Assembly (NCBI GenBank): GCA_913048115.1
Contig: CAJWVI010000003.1
Span: 1 to 64,000 of the forward strand
Length of the DNA: 64,000 nt
Reading direction: 5' to 3'
Source of the DNA: an uncultured Flavobacteriaceae bacterium
GTDB taxonomy: Bacteria > Bacteroidota > Bacteroidia > Flavobacteriales > Flavobacteriaceae
Shown here: in pieces, positions 38,959 to 47,815 of the stretch
Layout: the number at the start of each line of letters is the position of its first letter
How positions within the stretch are numbered: the stretch's first letter is position 1
Translations under genes and position numbers: made by a program
The notes under the pieces: generated by a model
What the model saw: the letters and a program-made list of their open reading frames with translations, nothing else
The model's database searches: none
What the model was told of the DNA's origin: nothing

Positions 38959-38990
38959 CAAATATAAGAATTTTAAAATCAATATATCAA
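38959..38990 (-). promoter_or_regulatory. promoter of the HU gene
   Basis: The minus strand has TATATTTG (38959-38966) and, 21 bp upstream, TTG (38988-38990). Confidence 0.6.
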
Positions 38991-39024
38991 AACGCAATGC
39001 ATTAAAATATAATTACATAAAAGC

Positions 39025-39032
39025 TACCTTTG
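39025..39032 (+). promoter_or_regulatory. -7 element of mutY, 4 bp from the ATG
   Basis: TACCTTTG, then TGAT, then ATG: another predicted leaderless start. Confidence 0.5.
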
Positions 39033-39036
39033 TGAT

Positions 39037-40101
39037 ATGAAAGAAACTTTGGATTTTTTTGCTAAAAAACTCATTGATTGGTACTTACACAACAAGCGTG
39101 ATCTTCCTTGGAGAACGACTAGGGACCCCTATTTTATTTGGTTATCTGAAATTATTTTACAACAAACCCGAGTTGCACAAGGGACCCCGTATTATTTTGC
39201 ATTTATAGCTGCATTTCCTGACGTAAAATCATTAGCAAATGCACCCCAAGAGCAGGTGCTTAAATTATGGCAAGGATTGGGGTATTATTCTCGGGCAAGA
39301 AATTTGCACATAGCAGCCCAATATGTAGCCAATGACCTGGATGGAATATTTCCATCGACCTATAAAGGGCTTCTTGAGTTAAAAGGGGTGGGTGATTACA
39401 CGGCAAGTGCGGTGGGGTCCATTTGCTTTGATTTACCTACTGCGGTGGTCGACGGTAATGTGTACCGCGTTTTGTCTCGTTTGTTTGGAATTGACACACC
39501 AATTAATAGCACGCAAGGGATAAAAGAATTTAAAGCCCTAGCTCAGCAACTTTTAGACATCTCCCAGCCTGGCACTTTTAATCAAGCAATGATGGAGTTT
39601 GGTGCGCGTTTTTGTGTGCCTCAAAATCCTAATTGTAATCAATGCATTTTTCAATTTAAATGTGATGCACATAAAAATAAGCAAGTAGGATCGCTTCCAG
39701 TTAAGTTAAAAAAACTAAAAGTAAAAAAGCGTTACTTTAATTACATGGTCATCCTCTCTGAGGATTACCATACGGTGTTACAACAACGCACTCAAAAAGG
39801 AATTTGGCAGCAATTGTATGAATTTCCATTGGTGGAAACACTAAACCAGGTGGATGAGCTTGATCTGCGAAAAGAACCACAATTTGATCATATTTCAGAA
39901 TTATATGGTATTGATACTCTTACGCTTTTTCAGGAAAAAGCTGTAGTTCACAAGCTTTCTCACCAACACCTTTATACGCGCTTCTGGATTGCACATACTC
40001 AAAGTAAATTAGACAAAGGAACTCCGTTCAAGGAGATTCATCAATTTGCAGTACCCGTGTTGATAAGTAACTTTATTTCAAACTTTGCAAGCTTTAATTA
40101 A
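39037..40101 (+). CDS. mutY: A/G-specific adenine glycosylase
   Basis: 354 residues. Removes adenine mispaired with 8-oxoguanine. Catalytic Glu38 (SEIILQQTRV) and Asp139 (VVDGNVYR) match the E. coli positions. The helix-hairpin-helix is LKGVGDYTASA, and the [4Fe-4S] ligands C-x6-C-x2-C-x5-C are Cys193, Cys200, Cys203 and Cys209. A C-terminal NUDIX-like domain (about 225-354) recognises 8-oxoG. First of the mutY-ssb-gldE-gldD series. Confidence 0.97.
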   Translation: MKETLDFFAKKLIDWYLHNKRDLPWRTTRDPYFIWLSEIILQQTRVAQGTPYYFAFIAAFPDVKSLANAPQEQVLKLWQGLGYYSRARNLHIAAQYVANDLDGIFPSTYKGLLELKGVGDYTASAVGSICFDLPTAVVDGNVYRVLSRLFGIDTPINSTQGIKEFKALAQQLLDISQPGTFNQAMMEFGARFCVPQNPNCNQCIFQFKCDAHKNKQVGSLPVKLKKLKVKKRYFNYMVILSEDYHTVLQQRTQKGIWQQLYEFPLVETLNQVDELDLRKEPQFDHISELYGIDTLTLFQEKAVVHKLSHQHLYTRFWIAHTQSKLDKGTPFKEIHQFAVPVLISNFISNFASFN

Positions 40102-40136
40102 ATGGGTTTTTTTAAGTATATTTAATTTTCAAAAAG

Positions 40137-40144
40137 TACCTTTG
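40137..40144 (+). promoter_or_regulatory. -7 promoter element of ssb
   Basis: TACCTTTG, 21 bp before the ssb ATG; it would drive ssb-gldE-gldD. Confidence 0.5.
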
Positions 40145-40165
40145 TAGACTTAAATTTTAGAACAC

Positions 40166-40612
40166 ATGAGCGGCACAATAAATAAAGTAATGTTGATAGG
40201 GCATACGGGCGATGAAGTGAAAATGCACTATTTTGAAGGAGGAAACAGCATTGGTCGTTTTCCATTGGCAACCAATGAGACATATACCAACCGCACTACT
40301 GGTGAACGAGTAAACAACACAGAGTGGCATAATATTGTGGTGCGTAACAAGGCTGCTGAAGTTTGCGAAAAGTATCTTAAAAAAGGCGATAAGGTGTATA
40401 TTGAAGGACGTCTAAAAACACGCAAGTGGCAAGATGAAAAAGGATTAGACCGCTACAGCACAGAAATCCAGTGCACAGAATTTACCTTTTTAACACCCAA
40501 AGCAGAAGGTAGCGCTCCGCCTCAAGCACAACAGGCAGTTGCTAGTGCTCAACAAGTTTCAGCGCCAGTACAGGAACCCCTCCAAAAAGAAGAGGACGAT
40601 TTACCCTTCTAG
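40166..40612 (+). CDS. ssb: single-stranded DNA-binding protein
   Basis: 148 residues: an OB fold (MSGTINKVMLIGHTGDEV at the start, TEWHNIVVRNKAAEVCEKYL), a Gln/Ala-rich linker (about 115-138) and the acidic tip EEDDLPF that recruits repair and replication partners. Tetrameric in this family. Lies 64 bp after mutY and 20 bp before gldE. Confidence 0.97.
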   Translation: MSGTINKVMLIGHTGDEVKMHYFEGGNSIGRFPLATNETYTNRTTGERVNNTEWHNIVVRNKAAEVCEKYLKKGDKVYIEGRLKTRKWQDEKGLDRYSTEIQCTEFTFLTPKAEGSAPPQAQQAVASAQQVSAPVQEPLQKEEDDLPF

Positions 40613-40632
40613 TAGAAACCAACTCACCTATT

Positions 40633-41961
40633 TTGGATATAGAACCTCCTAGTTTATTGTTTTTAACACTCATACACGGTGTACATATAGTAAGTGTCGC
40701 CGTCTTTTTTATACTCTTGCTATTCTCTGCGCTTATTTCTGGGGCAGAAGTGGCTTTTTTTTCATTAACCTCTGCAGAGCTCAATGCAGAAAAAAATAAA
40801 GGGTCCTTTAGAAAAATAAAAATTGTAAGTCTACTACTAGAGAAACCTAAGAAGTTACTAGCTACAATTTTAGTGGCAAATAACTTTCTTAATATAGCTA
40901 TAGTGCTCCTTTTTGACGCGCTGGGGCAAGTATGGTTTGCAGATCTAAACCAAGTATACTTTGGTATTAATATTCGTTTTATAGTTGAGGTGGGTGTGGT
41001 AACCTTCTTGATTTTGCTTTTTGGTGAGATTTTACCCAAAATATACGCAAGCCGTAACAGTGTTCAATTTGCAAGTTTTATGGCATATCCATTAAGGGTG
41101 TTGGATGTGGTTTTTGCTCCTTTAAGCATTCCCATGCAAGCCATTACTGTTACTATTCAAGACCGCTTTGGAAAACAGAAATCTAACATCTCTGTAGGGC
41201 AATTATCACAGGCCCTTGCCCTTACAGATGAAAAAGACACCACTACCGAAGAGCAAAAAATACTCCAAGGTATTGTAACTTTTGGAAACACAGACACCAA
41301 ACAGGTAATGAAAAATAGGATGGATATATTTGCATTAAGCGAAGCTCTTTCTTATCAAGAAATCTTACCCTCTATTATTGAAAATGGCTACTCACGTATT
41401 CCAGTCTATAAGGACAACGTAGACACTATTACAGGGATTTTGTATGTAAAAGACTTAATACCCCATACAGACTTTAAAACATTAGACTGGACTGCTTTGA
41501 TTCGTGAACCTTATTTTGTGCCAGAAAACAAGAAGCTAGATGATTTACTAAACGAGTTTAAGAAAATGAAGATGCACTTGGCAATTGTTGTAGACGAGTA
41601 TGGTGGTACAAGCGGGCTTATTTCTCTCGAAGATATTATAGAAGAAATTGTAGGGGAGATTAGTGATGAGTTTGATGATGAAGATTTGGTCTTCTCAAAG
41701 CTAGACGAAAACAATTATGTATTTGAAGGTAAAACAGCATTAAAAGATTTCTATAAAGTTATTGGTCTAGAACAGACGGCGGTTTTTGAAGATTACAAAG
41801 GAGAGGCAGAAACCTTGGCCGGGTTTTTATTAGAAATATCAAAAGGGTTCCCAAAAAGAGATGAAGTTATTACCTACCATGGTTATGTGTTTACTATTGA
41901 AGCCTTCGAGAATAAGCGCATCAAACAAATAAAATTATCGATAGCACCAGAGGCCTTATGA
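40633..41961 (+). CDS. gldE: gliding motility-associated protein GldE (CNNM/HlyC-CorC family)
   Basis: 442 residues: CNNM membrane domain with three to four helices (about 1-180), paired CBS domains (about 205-335; YSRIPVYKDNVDTITG, LAIVVDEYGGTSGLISLED) and a C-terminal CorC/HlyC domain. The start is a TTG (MDIEPPSLL), giving the family-typical N-terminus; no ATG is available before the first helix. Its 3' end overlaps gldD as ATGA. In F. johnsoniae GldE supports gliding together with GldD. Confidence 0.92.
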   Translation: MDIEPPSLLFLTLIHGVHIVSVAVFFILLLFSALISGAEVAFFSLTSAELNAEKNKGSFRKIKIVSLLLEKPKKLLATILVANNFLNIAIVLLFDALGQVWFADLNQVYFGINIRFIVEVGVVTFLILLFGEILPKIYASRNSVQFASFMAYPLRVLDVVFAPLSIPMQAITVTIQDRFGKQKSNISVGQLSQALALTDEKDTTTEEQKILQGIVTFGNTDTKQVMKNRMDIFALSEALSYQEILPSIIENGYSRIPVYKDNVDTITGILYVKDLIPHTDFKTLDWTALIREPYFVPENKKLDDLLNEFKKMKMHLAIVVDEYGGTSGLISLEDIIEEIVGEISDEFDDEDLVFSKLDENNYVFEGKTALKDFYKVIGLEQTAVFEDYKGEAETLAGFLLEISKGFPKRDEVITYHGYVFTIEAFENKRIKQIKLSIAPEAL

Positions 41962-42509
41962 AAACCTGTATTCTTTTTTTAAGTTGTGTGCTCCTTTTGG
42001 GGTGCGCTGATACCGTGAACATAAAGCCCAAGGCAAAACTTCGTCTTGACTATCCTGTGGCTAGCTATAAAAAATCACAAACTAACTGTGACTATGATTT
42101 TGATGTTAATGATCAGGCTGCGCTTGTAAAGACAAGAAACTGTGGTATTAGACTTAGTTACCCCGATATGAGAGCTGCGGTATATATTACCTATCAAAAA
42201 GTGCACAATAATAATTTAGACTCCTTGTTGTATGATGCCCAAAAACTAGCATACAATCATGATAGAAAAGCCATCAGTATTCCAGAAAAGCTATTTGTAA
42301 ATCAAGACCATAATACTTACGGGGTTTTTTACAGTATTAATGGAAATGCAGCTTCGCAATCTCATTTTTATCTTACAGATAGTGTTCAAAACTTTGTAAC
42401 TGGCTCTCTGTATTTTGATGCCGCTCCAAACTTTGACTCTATCTACCCAGCCGTTGTATACTTACGGGAAGATATTATGCACCTGATGGAAACCCTAGAG
42501 TGGGAGTAG
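41958..42509 (+). CDS. gldD: gliding motility lipoprotein GldD
   Basis: 183 residues with a lipoprotein signal (CVLLLGCADT, lipid Cys about residue 16) and the GldD body (RLDYPVASYKK, NCGIRLSYPDMRAAVYITY, HFYLTDS). Essential for gliding and T9SS function in F. johnsoniae. It overlaps gldE by four bases (ATGA), so the two are translationally coupled. A weak ACTAT-TTT-ATAGT hairpin near 42525 may end the transcript. Confidence 0.93.
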   Translation: MKTCILFLSCVLLLGCADTVNIKPKAKLRLDYPVASYKKSQTNCDYDFDVNDQAALVKTRNCGIRLSYPDMRAAVYITYQKVHNNNLDSLLYDAQKLAYNHDRKAISIPEKLFVNQDHNTYGVFYSINGNAASQSHFYLTDSVQNFVTGSLYFDAAPNFDSIYPAVVYLREDIMHLMETLEWE

Positions 42510-42658
42510 CGTTAATTAGTATACTATTTTATAGTAGCTATTTTCAAAAACCCAAAGAAATTTTAACAGGCCTTATTTGTCGCGATGCATTGAGTATGAT
42601 GGTCTTTTTTGCTGTTGCGTCTTTATCAATTCATAATTTAATGTCACCTTTGTAGGAT

Positions 42659-43531
42659 ATGAAAAGCATAGACAAAAAGTGGTTGTATTTAATAATTCTT
42701 TCTGTTGTTTGGGGGAGTTCTTTTATATTGATTAAAAAGGCATTGGTAGGGTTAACACCTCTGCAATTGGGTGCTTTGCGCACTTTATTTGCAGCTATAT
42801 TTTTGTTGCTTATTGGGTTTAGGTCTTTAAAAAAAATACGAAAACACGAATGGAAATGGATCGTTGTCTCTGGATTTCTTGGCACTTTTATTCCTGCGTT
42901 TCTATTTGCCTTTGCCGAAACCCAAATCGATAGTGCCGTAGCATCGATCTTAAACTCTACCACACCCATTGTTACTTTAATATTGGGAGCTGTGTTGTTT
43001 AAGATTGTGTTCTCCAAAAACCAACTCATTGGTGTTATTATTGGTCTTGTGGGTAGTTTATTATTAATTTGGACTGGCGCAGATGTTAATCCTAATCAAA
43101 ACTATTGGTACAGCACTTTGGTTCTGGCGGCCTCTGTTTGTTATGCGTTAAATGTAAATATTATTAAGAGGTATCTTCAAGAAATACCGCCTATGGCTAT
43201 CGCAGCTGGAAACTTTATTATACTGCTAATTCCATCTTTTTTAGTGCTTGTTTTTTCTGGTTTCTTCCAGCTTGAATTTATAGACAACACGGCCTTGCAC
43301 ATATCCTTGGGGTATTTGGTTATCTTGTCAATTGTTGGTACAGGTGTGGCTAAGGTAGTGTTCAATAAACTCGTGCAATTAAGTACACCCGTATTTGCTA
43401 CCTCAGTAACATATACTATTCCTGTTGTTGCGTTACTATGGGGTCTGCTAGATGGGGAGCGCTTTACAATTTTTCAAGCAGGTGCTACTGCTTTTATTTT
43501 ATTAGGGGTGCTATTGACCAATAGGAAATGA
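42659..43531 (+). CDS. EamA/DMT-family transporter
   Basis: 290 residues with ten hydrophobic helices in two EamA repeats: WGSSFILIKKALVGLTPLQL in the first, FVLVFSG and LWGLLDGERFTIFQAGA in the second. Members export amino acids or other metabolites, and the substrate cannot be predicted. CACCTTTG lies 6 bp before the ATG, resembling a -7 element with C for T. Confidence 0.88.
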   Translation: MKSIDKKWLYLIILSVVWGSSFILIKKALVGLTPLQLGALRTLFAAIFLLLIGFRSLKKIRKHEWKWIVVSGFLGTFIPAFLFAFAETQIDSAVASILNSTTPIVTLILGAVLFKIVFSKNQLIGVIIGLVGSLLLIWTGADVNPNQNYWYSTLVLAASVCYALNVNIIKRYLQEIPPMAIAAGNFIILLIPSFLVLVFSGFFQLEFIDNTALHISLGYLVILSIVGTGVAKVVFNKLVQLSTPVFATSVTYTIPVVALLWGLLDGERFTIFQAGATAFILLGVLLTNRK

Positions 43532-43625
43532 TTTATTTTTTCTCTTCGGAAATTTTAAAAATCAAGTTTTTTGCTAGTGCATTGCCCCATAAGATTTGGT
43601 AGCTAAATTTTAGCAAACAAAGTGT

Positions 43626-43655
43626 TTGTTTTTAAGGGAATTACAATTATATTTG
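43626..43655 (+). promoter_or_regulatory. promoter of rplU-rpmA
   Basis: TTG (43626-43628), 19 bp, TATATTTG (43648-43655): the best full -33/-7 match in the window. The 52-nt leader contains CGCTT / AAGCG / ACGCT segments able to pair in two alternative ways before the rplU ATG, possibly a ribosomal-protein autoregulatory site. Confidence 0.7.
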
Positions 43656-43707
43656 CAACCGCTTTAAAATGAAGCGAAATTATTAATTAATAAATAAACG
43701 AAACGCT

Positions 43708-44220
43708 ATGTTCGCAATTGTAGAAATAGCAGGGCAGCAATTTAAAGTTGCAAAAGATCAAAAAGTCTTTGTACATCGTTTAGCAGCAGAAGAAGGAGCA
43801 TCAGTTTCTTTCGACAATGTGTTAATGCTAAGTGAAGGTGATAAAGTTACTGTTGGCGCCCCGGCTATCGATGGAGCTCAAGTAGGAGCAAAAATCATTA
43901 AGCACCTTAAGGGTGATAAAGTTATTGTATTCAAGAAGAAAAGAAGAAAAGGATACAGAGTAAAGAACGGTCACAGACAATCACTTACACAAATTGTAAT
44001 TGAAAGTATAGTTGGCTCTGGTGCCAAAAAAGTGGCTCCTAAAAAAGAAGCAAAGCCTTCAGCTCCAAAAGCTGAAAAAGCGGCTCCTAAAAAGCAAGAA
44101 ACTGCATCTAATGATGTTTCTTCTCATACTGTTGCTGAATTAAAAGCACTAGCAAAAGAAAAAGGCATTACAGGCTACACTTCTATGAAGAAAGCTGAAT
44201 TAATAGCTGCTTTAAGTTAA
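43708..44220 (+). CDS. rplU: 50S ribosomal protein bL21 with C-terminal Rho-N/SAP-like domain
   Basis: Residues 1-103 are a normal bL21 (FAIVEIAGQQFKV, KKKRRKGYRVKNGHRQ). A Lys/Ala/Pro-rich linker follows (about 105-135), then a compact helix-loop-helix at 139-170, HTVAELKALAKEKGI followed by KKAELIAAL, which matches the Rho N-terminal / SAP-type nucleic-acid-binding motif. The fusion makes the protein 170 residues instead of about 103. Such L21 extensions recur in Bacteroidota; their job is unknown to me. Followed 19 bp later by rpmA, as in most bacteria. Confidence 0.95.
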   Translation: MFAIVEIAGQQFKVAKDQKVFVHRLAAEEGASVSFDNVLMLSEGDKVTVGAPAIDGAQVGAKIIKHLKGDKVIVFKKKRRKGYRVKNGHRQSLTQIVIESIVGSGAKKVAPKKEAKPSAPKAEKAAPKKQETASNDVSSHTVAELKALAKEKGITGYTSMKKAELIAALS

Positions 44221-44239
44221 TTTTTAAAACTAAGAGAAA

Positions 44240-44503
44240 ATGGCACATAAAAAAGGAGTTGGTAGTTCGAAGAATGGTAGAGAATCAGAATCAAAACGTT
44301 TAGGCGTTAAGATATTTGGTGGTCAAGTAGCTATTGCAGGAAATATCATAATCAGACAAAGAGGTAATACACATCACCCAGGTGAGAATGTATATGGTGG
44401 AAAAGACCACACACTTCACGCAAGAGTGGATGGTGTAGTTAAATTTACTAAAAAAAGAGACAATAGATCATATGTAAGCATCGTGCCTTTCGCAGAAGCT
44501 TAA
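44240..44503 (+). CDS. rpmA: 50S ribosomal protein bL27
   Basis: 87 residues. The N-terminus [20 protein letters not shown] starts directly with the mature flexible tail that reaches the peptidyl transferase centre, without the cleaved pre-sequence found in firmicutes. [20 protein letters not shown] is the conserved core. Second gene of rplU-rpmA, closed by a strong terminator. Confidence 0.97.
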   Translation: MAHKKGVGSSKNGRESESKRLGVKIFGGQVAIAGNIIIRQRGNTHHPGENVYGGKDHTLHARVDGVVKFTKKRDNRSYVSIVPFAEA

Positions 44504-44525
44504 GATTTTTATCTTACTTTAAAAT

Positions 44526-44564
44526 AATAAAACCCCAATCGATTTAATCGGTTGGGGTTTTATT
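44526..44564 (+). terminator. intrinsic terminator of rplU-rpmA
   Basis: AATAAAACCCCAATCGATT pairs with AATCGGTTGGGGTTTTATT with a single G-U pair. The T-run is part of the arm, and the symmetrical A/T ends allow it to act on both strands. Confidence 0.9.
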
Positions 44565-44904
44565 GTATTAAAACGTTAATATCTAGCCAGACAGCTGTGT
44601 CCACTCTAGGGCTTCGTTTTATTAGATTTAGAGCCGCTATAGTTTAGCATGGTCACGCTGTATTTTAATCTTAGCAGTGAGCTTGCAAAATCAATTAAAA
44701 ACGTTAATGATGTAAGCTTCTCAGCAATTTTTTGTTTGTGAAAATATTTATTTCAATACCGTGAAAACCAGTGCACTTTTTCTGTTTTTAGTAAGTACTG
44801 TTTTTGCCAATTAGAATCACTAAGATTGGACATTCACAATGCTTAACAATAAGGTAATAGTTATAATTAAAAAGTTTATTAAATTCACGTAATAAAAAAA
44901 CCTA
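44565..44904 (+). other. 340-bp intergenic stretch with a repeated AAAACGTTAAT
   Basis: No gene or RNA recognised. The 11-mer AAAACGTTAAT, containing the palindrome TTAACGTT on its complement, occurs at 44570-44580 and again at 44699-44709 as a direct repeat. No clear TAnnTTTG is found before the phosphatase gene at 44905. Confidence 0.4.
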
Positions 44905-47673
44905 ATGTTTGTAAAACACACTCTCATGCCAAATTTCACTAGCTATTTCTTCTTTATTTTTTTTCTTTACGGGTTAAATGTGTCTTCTCAAACCTTTGAA
45001 AGACAGATTCTTTCATCAACAGATGATGCGGAAGAAAAGTTTGATGGTTCAGAGGTATTAACAGATAGTTCAGACCTTGAGTTGATGTATGATGGATTTA
45101 ATAATCAGGGTCTACAAACTGTGGGTCTTAGATTTGATGATATAGCCATACCTTCAAGTGCTACCATTACCAATGCCTACATACAATTCACAGCAGATGG
45201 AGATAATCAAGGAAATATAGTTATAAGCATTCAAGGAGAGGATGTTGTTAATTCTGCTTCTTTTGTTGATCAGGCTAATAACATATCAAATAGAGCAACA
45301 ACCGCTGCAAGCATCACCTGGGATGTGATACCCACTTGGGATGATGACGCTGCTGGAATGGATCAAAGAACTCCAGACCTATCTACAATTGTAAGTGAAA
45401 TCATATCTTCTAATGGTTGGCAAAGCAGCAATCCTATTACTTTTATACTAACGGGTACAGGTAATGAAAATGACCGTAGAAAGGCAGAGTCATTTGATGG
45501 AGGGGCAACCCTAGCTCCTAAGTTAGTCATTGAATATACGTCTAACTCTAATGTAGATTTAGCGCTCACTTCAATTAGTTTGCCCACTAGTACTACTTAT
45601 GAAAATGGAGCGGCACTTGTGCAAGCAGAAATTAGAAGTTTTGGTATTTTAACTGCTACAAATTACACTATTTCTTATTCAATAAATGGACTTGTAATTG
45701 CTACTGAACAAGCAACAGTGCCCTTAACAGTTGGTCAAAGTACGATTTTTACCTTTGTGCAAACCGCAGATTTAAGTGTCTTAGGAACTTACGATCTAAG
45801 CGTTGAGGTAAGTATCAATAATGATGAAAATACAGCAAACAATCTTATTAGCAAAGAGGTTTCGGTCGTTGAGGAACTGGAGTCTATATTTTTTAGTCAA
45901 GAAAGTGCTTGGCGCTATTGGGATCAACCCGCAGATCCTGGAGCAAGTTGGAATACCATAGGGTTTGATGATGCATCATGGTTTGTTGGTGCGGGACAAT
46001 TTGGTTTTGGAGATGCAGATGAAGAAACAACACTCAACGATGGTTTAATTAGTTACTATTTCAGAAAGAAAGTAACGGTTCCAGATGCCAATGCACTCAA
46101 TGATGTGTACATTAAAATGATACACGATGATGGGGCTATGATGTTTATTAATGGTGTAGAAGTTCTTAGGTCTGAATTAATACCCCTTGGAACTATAAAT
46201 CATACAACATCAGCTAAGCAACGAATAAACAATAGTATTGAAAATGATTATTTTACTTACAAGATAGCAGCTAGTTTTTTTGTGACCGGCGAAAACACGA
46301 TTGCTGTTACGGTCCGAAATACAACGGCTGGTGATGAAGATTTTTCATTTGATTGTTTTATAATACCTAATTACACCTATGACAAGGATGGACCTTATGT
46401 GTTCTACGATGGAACTGATATTATTGTGGAAGAAGTTACACCAGGCGGTTTGATAAGCAATACCTACACAACACCAGTTGGATTAACGCTAACCTGCGAT
46501 CTGCCACATATGGGGACTAGTTTTACATTTTCTTTAAAGCCTGAGATTACCATTGAACCCTCCATTGATCTTGAAACACCTTCTACGTTTTTAGCTATTT
46601 CCGATTTTGATGGTCACATAGCGGGTCTTACTCAAGTTCTTGTAGGAGAAGGGGTTATGGATGAAGATTTTAACTGGACATATGGTGAGGGTCATTTAAT
46701 GATTAGCGGAGACTTATTTGATAGAGGTTTTCATATTCAAGAGTCTATGTGGTTGCTCTACAAACTCGAAAGTGAGGCAGAAGCTAATGGAGGTAAAATA
46801 CACCTAATAATAGGGAATCATGAAATGTTTAACATGACTGATGATTGGAGGTATGTAGAAACTAAATACTTTAACGATGCGCACCTTATGGGTAAAAGAA
46901 TGTCTGAGTTGTATGATGAGAATACTGAACTAGGAAGGTGGTTGCGCTCAAAAAATATTATAGAAAGAGTTGGGGATTATGCCTTTATGCATGGCGGGAT
47001 CACCCCTGAAGTAGCTGCTTTAGAATTGACATACGAAGAGATTAACGATTATGGAAGATTGAGAATGAACGGGATACCTTGTCCAAATAGTGATTGTATA
47101 GAGGTTAATAGCGGTGAGGGGATTTACTGGTATAGAGGGATGGTCGAAGAAGCCTTGACACAAGTACAAGTAGACGATATTATAGATGGGTTTTCAGTAG
47201 CGTCTCTAATATTGGGCCATACAAAAGACACCAATATACGATCACTTTATGAGGGTAGGGTAATTGCCATAGACATGTTTCATGTTAGTAATTTTAATAA
47301 TGGATTTATGAAAGCCTTACAATTTGAATTAGGCTGTTTTTTCTCATTCCGGACGAGTGCTTCGGGGGAGACTTTCACACCTCTAGATGCAGACTGTGAA
47401 CAAACTCTGGGTAGGGCAATAACACTAAATGGTGATGCCCAGCTACAACTGTATCCTAATCCCTCTTCAGATTTTTTAAATATTAAAATGCCTAGCAATA
47501 CCGTTGGAAATTATAACTATACCATCGTAGATATGAAAGGAAGAAAATTGGATCAAGGAATAATTAACCAAGAGGTTTCAACTATTAAAGTGAGAAACTA
47601 TGCTTGTGGAAGGTATATTTTAATAATTAAAAATGCAGATACAATAATCAAAGGGTCGTTTATTTTAAAGTAA
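44905..47673 (+). CDS. T9SS-exported protein with DNRLRE/CARDB-like modules and a PPP-type metallophosphatase domain
   Basis: 922 residues. Signal peptide about 1-28 (FIFFLYGLNVSSQ). About 30-215 is a jelly-roll resembling DNRLRE/cell-surface modules (LRFDDIAIPSSATITNAYIQ), then a CARDB-like beta module. From about 565 a calcineurin-like phosphatase has its metal ligands: Asp567 and His571 in ISDFDGHI, GDLFDRG (602-608) and GNHE (637-640), plus later HGGITPE and LGHT. The last 75 residues form a type A T9SS sorting domain (LQLYPNPSSDFLNIK). Resembles secreted Shewanella-type protein phosphatases. Probably surface-bound; substrate unknown. Monocistronic. Confidence 0.85.
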   Translation: MFVKHTLMPNFTSYFFFIFFLYGLNVSSQTFERQILSSTDDAEEKFDGSEVLTDSSDLELMYDGFNNQGLQTVGLRFDDIAIPSSATITNAYIQFTADGDNQGNIVISIQGEDVVNSASFVDQANNISNRATTAASITWDVIPTWDDDAAGMDQRTPDLSTIVSEIISSNGWQSSNPITFILTGTGNENDRRKAESFDGGATLAPKLVIEYTSNSNVDLALTSISLPTSTTYENGAALVQAEIRSFGILTATNYTISYSINGLVIATEQATVPLTVGQSTIFTFVQTADLSVLGTYDLSVEVSINNDENTANNLISKEVSVVEELESIFFSQESAWRYWDQPADPGASWNTIGFDDASWFVGAGQFGFGDADEETTLNDGLISYYFRKKVTVPDANALNDVYIKMIHDDGAMMFINGVEVLRSELIPLGTINHTTSAKQRINNSIENDYFTYKIAASFFVTGENTIAVTVRNTTAGDEDFSFDCFIIPNYTYDKDGPYVFYDGTDIIVEEVTPGGLISNTYTTPVGLTLTCDLPHMGTSFTFSLKPEITIEPSIDLETPSTFLAISDFDGHIAGLTQVLVGEGVMDEDFNWTYGEGHLMISGDLFDRGFHIQESMWLLYKLESEAEANGGKIHLIIGNHEMFNMTDDWRYVETKYFNDAHLMGKRMSELYDENTELGRWLRSKNIIERVGDYAFMHGGITPEVAALELTYEEINDYGRLRMNGIPCPNSDCIEVNSGEGIYWYRGMVEEALTQVQVDDIIDGFSVASLILGHTKDTNIRSLYEGRVIAIDMFHVSNFNNGFMKALQFELGCFFSFRTSASGETFTPLDADCEQTLGRAITLNGDAQLQLYPNPSSDFLNIKMPSNTVGNYNYTIVDMKGRKLDQGIINQEVSTIKVRNYACGRYILIIKNADTIIKGSFILK

Positions 47674-47704
47674 AAATCAGATCTTTTTTGACCATAAATT
47701 GAAC

Positions 47705-47735
47705 AAAAAAAGCCCTCACAAATTGCAAGGGCTTT
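47705..47735 (-). terminator. intrinsic terminator of ahcY
   Basis: The minus strand reads AAAGCCCTTGC, a short loop, and GAGGGCTTTTTTTG: an 8-bp stem with T7. It lies about 80 bp beyond the ahcY stop and may also end the convergent phosphatase transcript. Confidence 0.75.
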
Positions 47736-47815
47736 GATGGATCCTGAATCATGTCCAGAATTTCAATGTGTAAGAAGTTCAAACGCTATCCCGAAGGTCA
47801 TTGCGCATGAGAGGT

